64,000 nt of DNA from the NCBI GenBank assembly GCA_020851565.1, contig JADZCN010000031.1:51962-115961 (forward strand), in the 5' to 3' direction. The DNA is from Acidobacteriota bacterium. Lineage in GTDB: Bacteria > Acidobacteriota > Vicinamibacteria > Vicinamibacterales > UBA2999. The notes below the pieces were generated by a model. That model saw nothing but the letters and a program-made list of their open reading frames with translations, was not told where the DNA came from and ran no database searches. Of the stretch, positions 16,786-27,148 are shown piece after piece (the first letter of the stretch is position 1; each line of letters starts with the position of its first letter). The position numbers were made by a program, and so were the translations under genes.

Positions 16786-18621
16786 GTGCTCACTGACCCC
16801 GTGCAGCGCCGGCGCCTGCTGTCCCGCATTACGTTGTTCGGGCCGTTGGACGAAGGCGCGTTCGTCGATCTGGAATCCCACGCCGATTGGGTCGAGGCCC
16901 GCCGCGGCGACGTCGTCATCCACGAAGGCGACGTGGCCGACGGTTTCTACGTCGTGACGGCCGGGCGGCTCGAAGCCGTGCTCGGGGGACCAGGCGATGC
17001 CACCCGCGTGCTCGGCGTAGCCTCCCCGGGCGAGAGCATCGGCGAGATGGCGATCCTGAGCGACGATCGCCGGAGTGCCACCGTGCGGGCCGTGCGCGAC
17101 AGCGTCCTGATGCGATTCCCCGCCGCGAGCTTCGGGCCGCTCACGCAACGTTTTCCCGAGCTGCTGCGCAACCTGATGCGCATCCAGATTGCGCGGCTGC
17201 GCGCGGCGAACCGGGCGGTCGCGCCGCGGCGGGTGATCTCGACGATCGCGGTGGTCCCCGTCAGCCCCGGCGTGCCGGTCGGGGACTTCACGGCGCGGCT
17301 GGTGCGATCGCTCGAGGCGAGCGGGCCCGCGCTGCACCTCACGGCCGCCGAGGTCGGGCGCCGCCTCGAGGGTGACGGGACGCCCAACGACGAAGGGGCG
17401 CTCGCCCATTGGCTCAACGAGCAGGAGGCGACGCACCGGTTCATCGTGTACGAGGGCGAAGCGGCGGCCTCGTCCTGGACGCGACTGGCGGCCCGCCTCG
17501 CCGACCAGGTGCTGCTGGTCGGCGCCGCAGGGGCGGACCCGGCGGCCGGCAGTCACGAGCGCGACCTCCTTCCGCAAGGGCCGGCTTCGTCGCACACGCG
17601 GCGTACCCTGGTCCTGGTCCATCCCGACGGCAGCCGGCTGCCATCCGGCACCGCGGAGTGGCTGCGCGCGCGCGACGTGCACGACCACCATCACATCCGC
17701 CTGGACCGCGACGCGGACTTCGCACGCCTCGGCCGGGCGCTCGCCGGGCAGACCGTCGGCGTCGTCCTCTCGGGGGGCGGTGCCCGCGGGTTCGCGCACA
17801 TCGGCATGCTCGCCGCGCTCACCGAGGCCGGCATCCCGGTGGACGCCATCGGCGGCACCAGCATGGGGTCGCAGATCGCCGCGCAATTCGCGATGGGCCT
17901 GTCGATGGAGCAGATGATTGCGCTCAACCGGCAGATCTTCCTGGAAGTCAAGCCGCACAAGGGCTACACGATCCCGCTGCTCGCCCTCGTCAGCACCAAG
18001 CGGAGCGAGCTGGCCGGCAAGCTGGCCTTTGGCGACCTGCAGCTCGAGGACCTGTGGCTGCCGTACTACTGCGTCTCCAGCAACCTGTCGACCGCCGAGG
18101 CGATGGTGCACCGCACGGGCTCGTTGTGGCGCGCCACGTGGGCGAGCTCCTCGGTCCCCGGCCTGGGCATTCCCGTCCTGCACGGGAACCACCTGCTGGT
18201 GGACGGCGCCGTGCTCAACAATCTCCCGACCGACGTGATGCGGGCCTCCGGCGCGGGTACGGTCATTGCGGCCGAGGTGACGGTCGAATCCGATGCCTCC
18301 TTCTTCTGCGATCGCGTCCCGACGACCTGGGAAGTGCTGCGCTCGCGCCTGCCGGGTGGCGGGGGGCACGCGCCGAAGTTCCCGTCGCTGATGGAAGTCG
18401 TCGTCCGCGCGAGCACGCTGCACAGCTCCTACCGCGAGCGCATGGCGCTGGAGGAGGCGGACCTCCGCCTCGCCCCGCCCGTCGATGGGTTCACGCTGCT
18501 GGACTTCGGGCGGATCGAGCAGCTGGCCGACGTGGGCTACCGCTACGCGCGGGAGGCCGTGCAGCGGTGGCGTGAGTCTGGTGAATGGCCTCCGGCGTCT
18601 GCCCAGACGCCCGCATCGTGA
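16786..18621 (+). CDS. NTE-like patatin phospholipase with N-terminal cNMP-binding-type domain
   Basis: 611 residues. Residues 10-135 form a CRP/cNMP-type sensor with a cassette-like SIGEMAILSDDRRSATV. A middle region of about 180 residues follows, then a patatin domain: SGGGARGFAHIG oxyanion loop, GGTSMGS with nucleophile Ser359, and VDGAVLNN with Asp473 completing the Ser-Asp dyad. The order matches neuropathy-target-esterase homologues, which deacylate (lyso)phospholipids. It would release fatty acids for the upstream dioxygenase; this link is inferred from position. GTG start; 7 bases separate it from the next gene. Confidence 0.88.
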   Translation: MLTDPVQRRRLLSRITLFGPLDEGAFVDLESHADWVEARRGDVVIHEGDVADGFYVVTAGRLEAVLGGPGDATRVLGVASPGESIGEMAILSDDRRSATVRAVRDSVLMRFPAASFGPLTQRFPELLRNLMRIQIARLRAANRAVAPRRVISTIAVVPVSPGVPVGDFTARLVRSLEASGPALHLTAAEVGRRLEGDGTPNDEGALAHWLNEQEATHRFIVYEGEAAASSWTRLAARLADQVLLVGAAGADPAAGSHERDLLPQGPASSHTRRTLVLVHPDGSRLPSGTAEWLRARDVHDHHHIRLDRDADFARLGRALAGQTVGVVLSGGGARGFAHIGMLAALTEAGIPVDAIGGTSMGSQIAAQFAMGLSMEQMIALNRQIFLEVKPHKGYTIPLLALVSTKRSELAGKLAFGDLQLEDLWLPYYCVSSNLSTAEAMVHRTGSLWRATWASSSVPGLGIPVLHGNHLLVDGAVLNNLPTDVMRASGAGTVIAAEVTVESDASFFCDRVPTTWEVLRSRLPGGGGHAPKFPSLMEVVVRASTLHSSYRERMALEEADLRLAPPVDGFTLLDFGRIEQLADVGYRYAREAVQRWRESGEWPPASAQTPAS

Positions 18622-18628
18622 CCCTGTG

Positions 18629-19786
18629 ATGGAAACAGCATTCCGGCGCATGACGTCGCTCCTGGAGCGGCGGTATCACTCGTTCTTCCCGGCGGACCGC
18701 GCCGTGCCCTTCGCGTTGAGGACCGACACCGGCCTCAGCCACACCTTCGGCAGCGGTACGCCGGCCTTCGCGATTGTGGCGCGCAACAGCAGCGGCATCG
18801 CGGCGCTCACCACGCTGGACACCTCCCGGATTGCCGAGGCCTACATGCGTGGCGACCTCGACGTGGACGGCGACCTGATGTCGGTCCTGACCCTGCGGAC
18901 GATGTTCTCGGAGCGGCACCCGTTCCAGTTCGTCTGGCGGTTCGTCCAGCCGCTGCTGTTCGGGCGGGTGCAGAGCGATCGGAAGTGGATTGCCGAGCAC
19001 TACGACTACCCGGCGGAGTTCTACCTGTCCTTCCTCGACCGGCGGCACCGCTGCTACTCGCAGGCCATCTTCGAGCGGGACGACGAGCCGCTCGAGGATG
19101 CGATGACGCGCAAGCTCGACTTCGCCCTGGACGCGGTGGGCGCCAGGCCCGGGGATCGCATCCTCGACATCGGCGGCGGCTGGGGCGCGATGACCGAATA
19201 TGCCGGCCAGCGCGGCATCCGTGTCACCTCGCTCACCATTTCCCGCGCATCGGAGCAGTTCCTCACCGAGTTGATTCAGCGGCAGCAGCTGCCCGCCCGC
19301 GTGGTCTTCGAGCACCTGCTGGACCATCGCACCGCCGAGCCGTACGACGCGATCGTAAACCTCGGCGTCACTGAGCACCTGCCGTACTACCGCGACACGC
19401 TGGCCAAGTACCTCGAGCTGCTGAAGCCCGGTGGGCGTATCTACCTGGACGCGTCGGCCTCGCGCGTCAAGCACTACCAGTCGGCCTTCCTCGTGAAGTA
19501 CCTCTACCCTGGCAACGGGTCGCAGCTGTGCCTGCACGAGTACCTGGAGGAGGTGGCGCGCTCGCCGTTCCGCCTGCTCGGCGTGTACGACGACCGGCAC
19601 AGCTATTACCTGACGACGAAGGCCTGGGCCGAGGGCCTGGACCGCTCGCGCGAACTGGTCGAAGGACGGTGGGGCCCGGAGGTGTACCGGAAGTTCCGGC
19701 TGTACCTCTGGGGATGCGCGCAGGCATTTCAGGACGACCTGGCGCAGGCCTACCGCTGGGTGCTGGAGAAGCCTGCAGCGGGCTGA
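18629..19786 (+). CDS. Cyclopropane-fatty-acid-synthase-like SAM methyltransferase
   Basis: 385 residues from ATG (METAFRR...); the track ORF start is inside the patatin gene. The N-terminal part resembles the lipid-binding region of CFA synthases (AEAYMRGDLDVDGDL). The Rossmann core has ILDIGGGWG near 178-186, EHLPYY in the active-site loop and HEYLEEV further on. The family adds a methylene or methyl group to double bonds of membrane-lipid acyl chains, using S-adenosylmethionine. It is the last gene of the cluster; the next gene is convergent after 55 bases. Confidence 0.88.
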   Translation: METAFRRMTSLLERRYHSFFPADRAVPFALRTDTGLSHTFGSGTPAFAIVARNSSGIAALTTLDTSRIAEAYMRGDLDVDGDLMSVLTLRTMFSERHPFQFVWRFVQPLLFGRVQSDRKWIAEHYDYPAEFYLSFLDRRHRCYSQAIFERDDEPLEDAMTRKLDFALDAVGARPGDRILDIGGGWGAMTEYAGQRGIRVTSLTISRASEQFLTELIQRQQLPARVVFEHLLDHRTAEPYDAIVNLGVTEHLPYYRDTLAKYLELLKPGGRIYLDASASRVKHYQSAFLVKYLYPGNGSQLCLHEYLEEVARSPFRLLGVYDDRHSYYLTTKAWAEGLDRSRELVEGRWGPEVYRKFRLYLWGCAQAFQDDLAQAYRWVLEKPAAG

Positions 19787-19841
19787 GGGGGTGTCCCGCC
19801 ATTCAGGGGGAGTCGAGTCGAGCCCGCGCACGGGGTGCCGG

Positions 19842-20330
19842 CTACTCCAGTCGCTCGTACCGGATATCGAGAATCTCCAGACGCTCCGGCCCCTGCGGCG
19901 TCCGCAGCGTCACCACGTCGCCGACGCGCGCCTTCATCAGCGCCGTGGCGAGCGGCGAGCGCCACGACACGCGCGTGCTGCCGCTGTCGAGCTCGTCGAT
20001 GCCGACGATGGTGACCTCGCGCTCCTCGCCGCTCTTGCGCTGGTAGGTGACCGTGGCGCCGAAGAAGACGCGGTCGTGCGCCTTGCCGGCGTTGTCGACG
20101 ACGACGGCGCTGTCGAGGCTCTTGGACAGGTAGCGCAGGCGTCGATCGATCTCGCGGAGCCGCTTCTTGCCGTAGATGTAATCGCCGTTCTCCGAGCGGT
20201 CGCCGTTGCTCGCCGCCCAGGCCACCGTGGACACCATCGCCGGGCGCTCCACCTTCCAGAGGTGCGTCAGCTCGTCCTGCAGCCGTTTGTGGCCGGCGGG
20301 CGTGATGTAGTTCTTGAAGCCGTCGCTCAT
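19842..20330 (-). CDS. greB: Transcription elongation factor GreB-like
   Basis: 162 residues from the ATG at MSDGFKNYITPAG. It has the Gre coiled coil (residues about 10-75, with GDRSENGDY at the tip) and the C-terminal FKBP-like domain. Gre factors enter the RNA polymerase secondary channel and stimulate cleavage of backtracked transcripts; the tip acidic residues D and E are present. The long track ORF to 20813 is a run-on. The ATG overlaps the stop of the upstream gene (ATGA), so the two are translationally coupled. Confidence 0.9.
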   Translation of the reverse strand: MSDGFKNYITPAGHKRLQDELTHLWKVERPAMVSTVAWAASNGDRSENGDYIYGKKRLREIDRRLRYLSKSLDSAVVVDNAGKAHDRVFFGATVTYQRKSGEEREVTIVGIDELDSGSTRVSWRSPLATALMKARVGDVVTLRTPQGPERLEILDIRYERLE

Positions 20331-21610
20331 CGTGGTGGATCCAGCCCGATCTCCAGAGGGCCATCCCCAGCGACGAACTCGGCGCGGCCGACTATTCGCT
20401 GCCCCTCTTCGACCAGGACGCGGTAGCGCACGCCGCGGTGCGCGCTGATCGAAAAGCTGCCGTCCTCGGCCGTCATGCCGCCGTAAGCGCGCGCTGTCGC
20501 CAGGCCATCCAGCGGCTGCAGGACCAGCATCCGCCGCGTACGAGCAGTGTCCGGTGGCGCGATCGTCCTGCCGGTGACGGCGATCTGCGGTGCGGGCCGA
20601 GCCACCAGTGGGGAGACCTCGAGGCTGGCGCCTGGCTGGACGTCGAGCACCTCGCCGCCGGCGCCGCTGCGCGCCAGGACGGGAGCTACCGCTCGCGTGT
20701 CGTCCGGGTACGGCACGCCAATGCCGCCGACATACTGGCCAGGGGGGAGTTTCTCGATTGCGAAGCGCCCGTCCGCCCCGCTGATCGCACCGTGAACGTA
20801 GCCTCCGGCCCATTGGTTGTACGGCGCCGGGAAGAGCTCGACGAAGACGCCTGGTGCGGGTGCGCCGGCGGGGTCGACCACCGTGCCGGTCACGCGCGCG
20901 GTCGATGGTGCCGTGACGTCAACGTTCACGCATGAGGTCTCGCCTGTCAGCGTCACGGCGGTCGCGGCCGGGGCGCTCACGTCGGCTCGATGCGGCGGGA
21001 TGGTTACGGACAGGCGATAGCTGCCATCCGGCACATCACGAAACGAGAATTCACCATTGGCGCTCGTCGTCTGGCGGGTGCTCACAGGGCCTTCGAGCGT
21101 AGCCGTAGCGCCGTCAACGGCCGGGCCGCCTGGCCATCCGAGCCCCTGGCCCCTCACGTCCGCTGCGGAGACGCGACCCCAGACGCGTGGCCGCTCGCGG
21201 ACGGAAGGAGCCGAGAGGAACTCGAGCAGACCGCGTGCGGCCACGAGCGGCCTCGTCTGGCTGCACGTCGAGACCCTGCCGCCCGAGTCTGCCTCGATGA
21301 GATATCTGACACCGGCCCGGAACTGGTACCCGCAGTCCACGCCATCGCCCCCGAACACCGACGTGGGCGGGGCGTCGCCGTCGATCGCGCGGATATCCGT
21401 CAGCCGTACGACAACCGGGCCAGCCGGCGCGGCTTGCTCGATGTTCGCCGCCGTGGCCTCGAAGAGCACAGCGCCGGCACTCACCACGCCACACCCCCGA
21501 GGCATGCAGGTGCACGCCTCCGCCGCTGGCACGAACGCGAAGAGCGACCACAGGGCCAGAGCCGCAACCAGCAGCCACCGCTGCGAACAACGCGACCGAG
21601 CGGGATCCAA
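20327..21610 (-). CDS. Secreted protein with TIMP-like N-terminus and carboxypeptidase-regulatory-like domains
   Basis: About 427 residues from a TTG with GGGAGG 8 bases upstream; GTG at 21619 is an alternative. A signal peptide ends AEA and the mature protein would start C-T-C-M-P, followed by CGVVSAGAVLFEATAANI. This Cys-x-Cys beginning after the signal is the hallmark of TIMP/netrin-like domains. Residues from about 160 onward are repeated beta-sandwich modules (GEFSFRDVPDGSYRLSV, GRFAIEKLPPGQYVGG) of the carboxypeptidase-regulatory type. The GAACC repeat array forms its 5' leader. Confidence 0.7.
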   Translation of the reverse strand: MDPARSRCSQRWLLVAALALWSLFAFVPAAEACTCMPRGCGVVSAGAVLFEATAANIEQAAPAGPVVVRLTDIRAIDGDAPPTSVFGGDGVDCGYQFRAGVRYLIEADSGGRVSTCSQTRPLVAARGLLEFLSAPSVRERPRVWGRVSAADVRGQGLGWPGGPAVDGATATLEGPVSTRQTTSANGEFSFRDVPDGSYRLSVTIPPHRADVSAPAATAVTLTGETSCVNVDVTAPSTARVTGTVVDPAGAPAPGVFVELFPAPYNQWAGGYVHGAISGADGRFAIEKLPPGQYVGGIGVPYPDDTRAVAPVLARSGAGGEVLDVQPGASLEVSPLVARPAPQIAVTGRTIAPPDTARTRRMLVLQPLDGLATARAYGGMTAEDGSFSISAHRGVRYRVLVEEGQRIVGRAEFVAGDGPLEIGLDPPR

Positions 21611-21623
21611 TCCACTCACCTCC

Positions 21624-21688
21624 CGAGAACCCGAGAACCCGAGAACCCGAGAACCCGAGAACCCGCGAACCTGAGAACCCGAGAACCT
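21624..21688. repeat. Tandem 8-base repeat (CGAGAACC)
   Basis: Eight near-perfect copies of CGAGAACC lie between the gamma-glutamyltransferase stop and the ribosome site of the TIMP-like gene, both on the minus strand. Same unit as the array at 4541-4621. Because it abuts the Shine-Dalgarno sequence it will be part of the transcript leader. Confidence 0.9.
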
Positions 21689-21695
21689 CGAATCC

Positions 21696-23561
<1,866 letters not shown>

Positions 23562-23589
23562 GGGAACCCCCGTGAGAACGCTGATTCTA

Positions 23590-23760
23590 TGACACCGATG
23601 CCCGAACGCGGATGCCGCGGATGGGGCCGCAGATTCCGCAGATAGCACAGAGGCTGCAGACGGGCCGCAGATTCCGCAGATTTCGCAGATAGCACAGAGG
23701 TTGGATACGGGCCGCATATTCCGCAGATAGCACACAGATGCCGCAAATGGATGCTGCGTG
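23590..23760. repeat. CCGCAGAT-type repeat array
   Basis: Three diverged copies of a roughly 45-55-base unit containing GGGCCGCAGATTCCGCAGAT and AGCACAGAGG. It lies between two divergent genes. Its core CCGCAGAT is the reverse complement of the ATCTGCGG that dominates the next array, so the two arrays could pair across the intervening 67 bases. Confidence 0.85.
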
Positions 23761-23827
23761 GTACGGCGCAGAATCACCCAAGCGCCCCGATCGTGAAGGG
23801 GCGAATGCCCCATCGCCCTGACCCACC

Positions 23828-23920
23828 CTTATCTGCGTCATCTGCGTCATCTGCGTCATCTGCGGCCCCTGCACTATCTGCCTCATCTGCGTCATCTGCG
23901 GCCCCTGCGGTGGTGTCTTT
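23828..23920. repeat. TGCGTCATC tandem repeat array
   Basis: Nine-base unit TGCGTCATC or TGCGGCCCC repeated about ten times (TCTGCGTCATCTGCGTCATC...). It lies upstream of the lytic transglycosylase gene. Related arrays occur at 25468-25516 and inside the P-type ATPase gene at 54841-54878. Confidence 0.9.
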
Positions 23921-23946
23921 CTTTGTCTGTGCCATCCCTTTGGGTG

Positions 23947-23974
23947 TTGACCGGCGCGGACGATCCGATAAATT
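23947..23974 (+). promoter_or_regulatory. Candidate promoter of the lytic transglycosylase gene
   Basis: TTGACC and TAAATT separated by 16 bases, directly between the repeat array and the AAGGAG ribosome site. Spacing to the GTG start at 23990 is consistent with a short leader. Confidence 0.4.
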
Positions 23975-23989
23975 ACGGCAAAGGAGTCG

Positions 23990-25441
23990 GTGGATCCCCT
24001 CCACATGCTCAGCCGTGTGATCCGCACCGTCGTCGTCGCCGTCCTGGTCGTGCTGCTCGGCCCCACCGTGTCCGCCGAGCCGATGGAACACGTCGAGGCG
24101 CGCCTCCAGGCCGACCTCGAGGTCGTGAAGGCGTTCCGGCCGGCGTATCCCTTCTGGCGCCACATCTTCACCATCACCGACGGCCGCATCGCGTTCGGCA
24201 GCGCGAAGGACGGGCGCCTGATCGTCACGTTCCCCTCGAAGGGCGACTGGTCGAAGGACGCCGTCTGGACGGAGCCGGCCCTTGCCTCCGCGGTGTCCGG
24301 TGTCGCATGGCCGACACGCCTCGACGATCGGCGGGACCTCGCCGTGCGCCGCCTCGAGCCGGTGACCGGCCCGCTGGTGCACAACCCGACACGCGGCCTG
24401 TTCCTGCTGCCCAACGTGCCCAAGTACGGGCCGTTCCTCGAGGAGTGGAGCCGCATCTACGAGCGCTTCGGCGTGCCCGCCGACATCGGGCTCGCGCAGG
24501 CCGTACTCGAGTCCGGGTTGAACGGCACCGCCCGATCGCGCTCCAACGCGCTCGGCCTGTGCCAGTTCCTCCGGCGCAACTGGCAGGCGCTGAACCGCCT
24601 GTCGCCCGAAACCATCGAGGCCTACAACCAGACCACGCAGGCGCCGTACTGCGCCGCGTATCTCTCCATCCTCGCCACGATGTACGGCAGCTTCATCCCG
24701 GCGCTCTCCGAGCACCACTCCGGCGGGGTGAACGTGGGCCGGACGCTCATCAATGGCGAACGCCTGGGCGGGACGACGGTCGCCGAGCAGTACCTGAAGG
24801 GCTCCCAGTTCGCGCGCGACCTGCGGAGCGTCGCGCTGCGGGAGTACCGGGACCTCTACCGCACGTACGGCGTCCGCTCGTTCCGATACGCGGAGATGGT
24901 GTTCGGCAACACCATCAACGTGCAGCTGATCAGGTCCGACGTGACGCAGGAGCGCATCTACGCGATGCGCACGCGGCGCGCCATCCCGATGGGCGAGATC
25001 ACCCGGCGCACGAAGCTCACCGCCACCGAGGTGCAGCGCTTCAACCCGGCGCTCCAACGCCAGGTGCCGGCGAAGGGAACGCTCTACCTGCCCATGCGCG
25101 TCCCGGAGTTCGGTGCGGACGTCACCTTCTGGCACCGCCCGGCGAGCGCCGAGTACACCACCGTCCTGGACGAGTTCCTCAAGCTCGAGGCCGGCGTCCA
25201 GCGCTGGCACGAAGCCTCCTTCGAGCCCGAGCTGCAGCGTTTCCGCCGCCGTTTCGAAGCCACCGGCACGGTGGAAGGCCAGGTGATGGCGACGACGCTG
25301 GCCTACGTCATCGGGGACCTCCGGACGAGCCGGCGCGGCGCCATCCTCGAGGACTTCCGCAACAGCGGCCGCATCCTGGAGCTCTTCCAGAAGGGCGTCG
25401 CCGAGCTCACCGCCGTCGTCGGCGGCAGCGGCTCGCAGTAG
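23990..25441 (+). CDS. Exported lytic transglycosylase (SLT domain) with LysM-like C-terminal segment
   Basis: Cleaves peptidoglycan glycan strands in the periplasm. 483 residues from GTG; ATG 24005 is also possible. A signal peptide ends VSA-EP. The SLT domain shows GLAQAVLESGLNG (catalytic Glu) and ALGLCQFLRRNWQALN in place of the usual GLMQ. Around residues 325-370, RAIPMGEITRRTKLTATEVQRFNPAL looks like a LysM-type or MltD-like binding segment. A C-terminal helical region follows. Good family match; the substrate-strand preference is not readable. Confidence 0.8.
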   Translation: MDPLHMLSRVIRTVVVAVLVVLLGPTVSAEPMEHVEARLQADLEVVKAFRPAYPFWRHIFTITDGRIAFGSAKDGRLIVTFPSKGDWSKDAVWTEPALASAVSGVAWPTRLDDRRDLAVRRLEPVTGPLVHNPTRGLFLLPNVPKYGPFLEEWSRIYERFGVPADIGLAQAVLESGLNGTARSRSNALGLCQFLRRNWQALNRLSPETIEAYNQTTQAPYCAAYLSILATMYGSFIPALSEHHSGGVNVGRTLINGERLGGTTVAEQYLKGSQFARDLRSVALREYRDLYRTYGVRSFRYAEMVFGNTINVQLIRSDVTQERIYAMRTRRAIPMGEITRRTKLTATEVQRFNPALQRQVPAKGTLYLPMRVPEFGADVTFWHRPASAEYTTVLDEFLKLEAGVQRWHEASFEPELQRFRRRFEATGTVEGQVMATTLAYVIGDLRTSRRGAILEDFRNSGRILELFQKGVAELTAVVGGSGSQ

Positions 25442-25467
25442 CCACATCCGCGCATCGGCGCCCCAGT

Positions 25468-25516
25468 TCCATCTGCGACATCTGCGACATCTGCGTCCCA
25501 TCTGCGCTGCTGCGGT
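25468..25516. repeat. CATCTGCGA tandem repeat
   Basis: CCATCTGCGACATCTGCGACATCTGCGTCCCATCTGC-type tandem units fill most of the 80 bases between the transglycosylase stop and the next ATG. Same family as the 23.8 kb array. The track ORF that begins at 23923 reads through this repeat, which inflates its apparent N-terminus. Confidence 0.85.
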
Positions 25517-25521
25517 CATCC

Positions 25522-27117
25522 ATGTCGGCCATCAGCGTCCCTCTCCAGCGTTACGCCGGCGGCGACACCTTCGACGCCATCGTCATCGGCTCGGGCCTGG
25601 GTGGGCTTGGCGCAGCGGCCATCCTGGCGAAGCAGGGGAACCGCCGCGTCCTCGTACTCGAGCGGCACTACACCGCTGGCGGCATGACGCACATGTTCCG
25701 CCGGCCCGGCTTCGAGTGGGACGTCGGTGTCCACTACGTCGGGCGGATGGACGAAGGTGGGCAGGCCCGCGCCCTCATCGAGTACATCACCGAGGGGCGA
25801 ATGCAGTGGGCCTCCATGCCGGACGCGTACGATCGCGTGCGCATTGGCGACGCCGCGTTCGACTACGTGCGAGGCGCCGAGCGCCTCCGCGCGGCCCTGC
25901 ATGAACGCTTCCCATCCGAGCGTCAGGGCATCGATCGCTACTTCTCACTCGTGGAGCAGGTGGTTCAGCGATCCTCGCTGTACTTCGCCGAGAAGGCGGT
26001 GCCGGCTCCCATCAGTGCGATTGTCGGCGGGATGATGCGATGGCCGTTCGCGTCGCTCGCGAAGTGGACCACGCGCGAGATACTGGACGGCCTCACCGAC
26101 GACATCGAGCTCAAGGCCGTACTCGCGGCACAGTGGGGAGACTACGGCGCGCCGCCGGGGCAGAGCAGTTTCGCGGCGCACGCCATCATCACGGATCACT
26201 ACTTCGATGGCGGCAGCTACCCGGTGGGCGGCGCCCGCAGCATCGCGGAGAGCATCTGGCCCACGGTGGAACGCGCCGGCGGCGTGCTGTTGATCGGCGC
26301 GGAGGTGACGCACATCGACGTGACGGATGGGCGTGTGACCGGTGTCACGCTGGCGAACGGGCGCGGGTTCCGCGCCCCGGTCGTCATCAGCGATGCCGGG
26401 GTGCGCAATACGCTGGCGCTGGTGCCGCCCGACGCCAGCCCGCGCATGGCAGTCCTGGCCGAGACGGCCCGGCGGCTCCCGCGAGCGACGGGTCACCTGT
26501 GCCTCTACATTGGCCTCGACTCACCCGTCCCGGTGCCGGCCGGGAACCTGTGGATCTACCCGGGTCCGGATCATGATGCCAACGTGGCGCGGTCCGCGGC
26601 GGACCCGGACGCGCCGCTGCCGGTGGTGTACGTCTCCTGGCCCTCGGCCAAGGATCCGGTGTTCGCCGGGCGCCACGAGGGGCACGGCACGGCGGAGGCC
26701 ATCACGATGGCGCCGTGGTCATGGTTTTCGCGCTGGAGCGACACGCGGTGGAAGCGGCGCGGCGCCGAGTACGACGCGTTCAAGGCGCGCCTCTCGGAGC
26801 GGCTCCTGGACACGGTGTACGCTCATGCCCCCGAGGTTCGTGGGCACGTGACGATGACGGAGCTTTCCACGCCGCTCTCGATGCGACACTTCGCCAACCA
26901 CGGAGAGGGTGAGATGTACGGGCTGGCCCACACGCCCGAGCGGTTCCTCGCACGCGCGCTCCGGCCCCGAACGCCCATCCAGGGGCTCTTCCTCAGCGGC
27001 CAGGACGTGACGCTGGTGGGCCTGATGGGCGCGCTGTCGTCCGCCTACGTCTGCGCGTCGGCGGTGCTGCGGCGGAACGCGTTCGCGGCCGTGAGACGCG
27101 GCCAGGGCCGCGCCTGA
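25522..27117 (+). CDS. Phytoene-desaturase/retinol-saturase-like FAD oxidoreductase
   Basis: 531 residues from ATG MSAISVPL. N-terminal FAD motif VIGSGLGGLGAAAILAKQG, then LERHYTAGGMTHMFRR. C-terminal GLFLSGQDVTLVGLMGALSSAYVCA resembles the FAD-ribityl motif of carotenoid desaturases/isomerases (CrtI, CrtISO) and all-trans-retinol 13,14-reductase. The expected substrates are isoprenoid polyenes. The track ORF from 23923 is not the true start. There are no other carotenoid genes in the window. Confidence 0.83.
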   Translation: MSAISVPLQRYAGGDTFDAIVIGSGLGGLGAAAILAKQGNRRVLVLERHYTAGGMTHMFRRPGFEWDVGVHYVGRMDEGGQARALIEYITEGRMQWASMPDAYDRVRIGDAAFDYVRGAERLRAALHERFPSERQGIDRYFSLVEQVVQRSSLYFAEKAVPAPISAIVGGMMRWPFASLAKWTTREILDGLTDDIELKAVLAAQWGDYGAPPGQSSFAAHAIITDHYFDGGSYPVGGARSIAESIWPTVERAGGVLLIGAEVTHIDVTDGRVTGVTLANGRGFRAPVVISDAGVRNTLALVPPDASPRMAVLAETARRLPRATGHLCLYIGLDSPVPVPAGNLWIYPGPDHDANVARSAADPDAPLPVVYVSWPSAKDPVFAGRHEGHGTAEAITMAPWSWFSRWSDTRWKRRGAEYDAFKARLSERLLDTVYAHAPEVRGHVTMTELSTPLSMRHFANHGEGEMYGLAHTPERFLARALRPRTPIQGLFLSGQDVTLVGLMGALSSAYVCASAVLRRNAFAAVRRGQGRA

Positions 27118-27148
27118 AAACGGCCGCTCACCCCCTGGAATGCCGCCT

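Noticed and set aside
23828-23920. Possible CRISPR array
   Set aside because: Units are 9 bases with no spacers of constant length and no cas genes; it is a simple tandem repeat.
23923-25521. N-terminal 530 codons of the long track ORF ending at 27117
   Set aside because: They run out of frame through the transglycosylase gene and the ATCTGCG repeat; the real start is ATG 25522.
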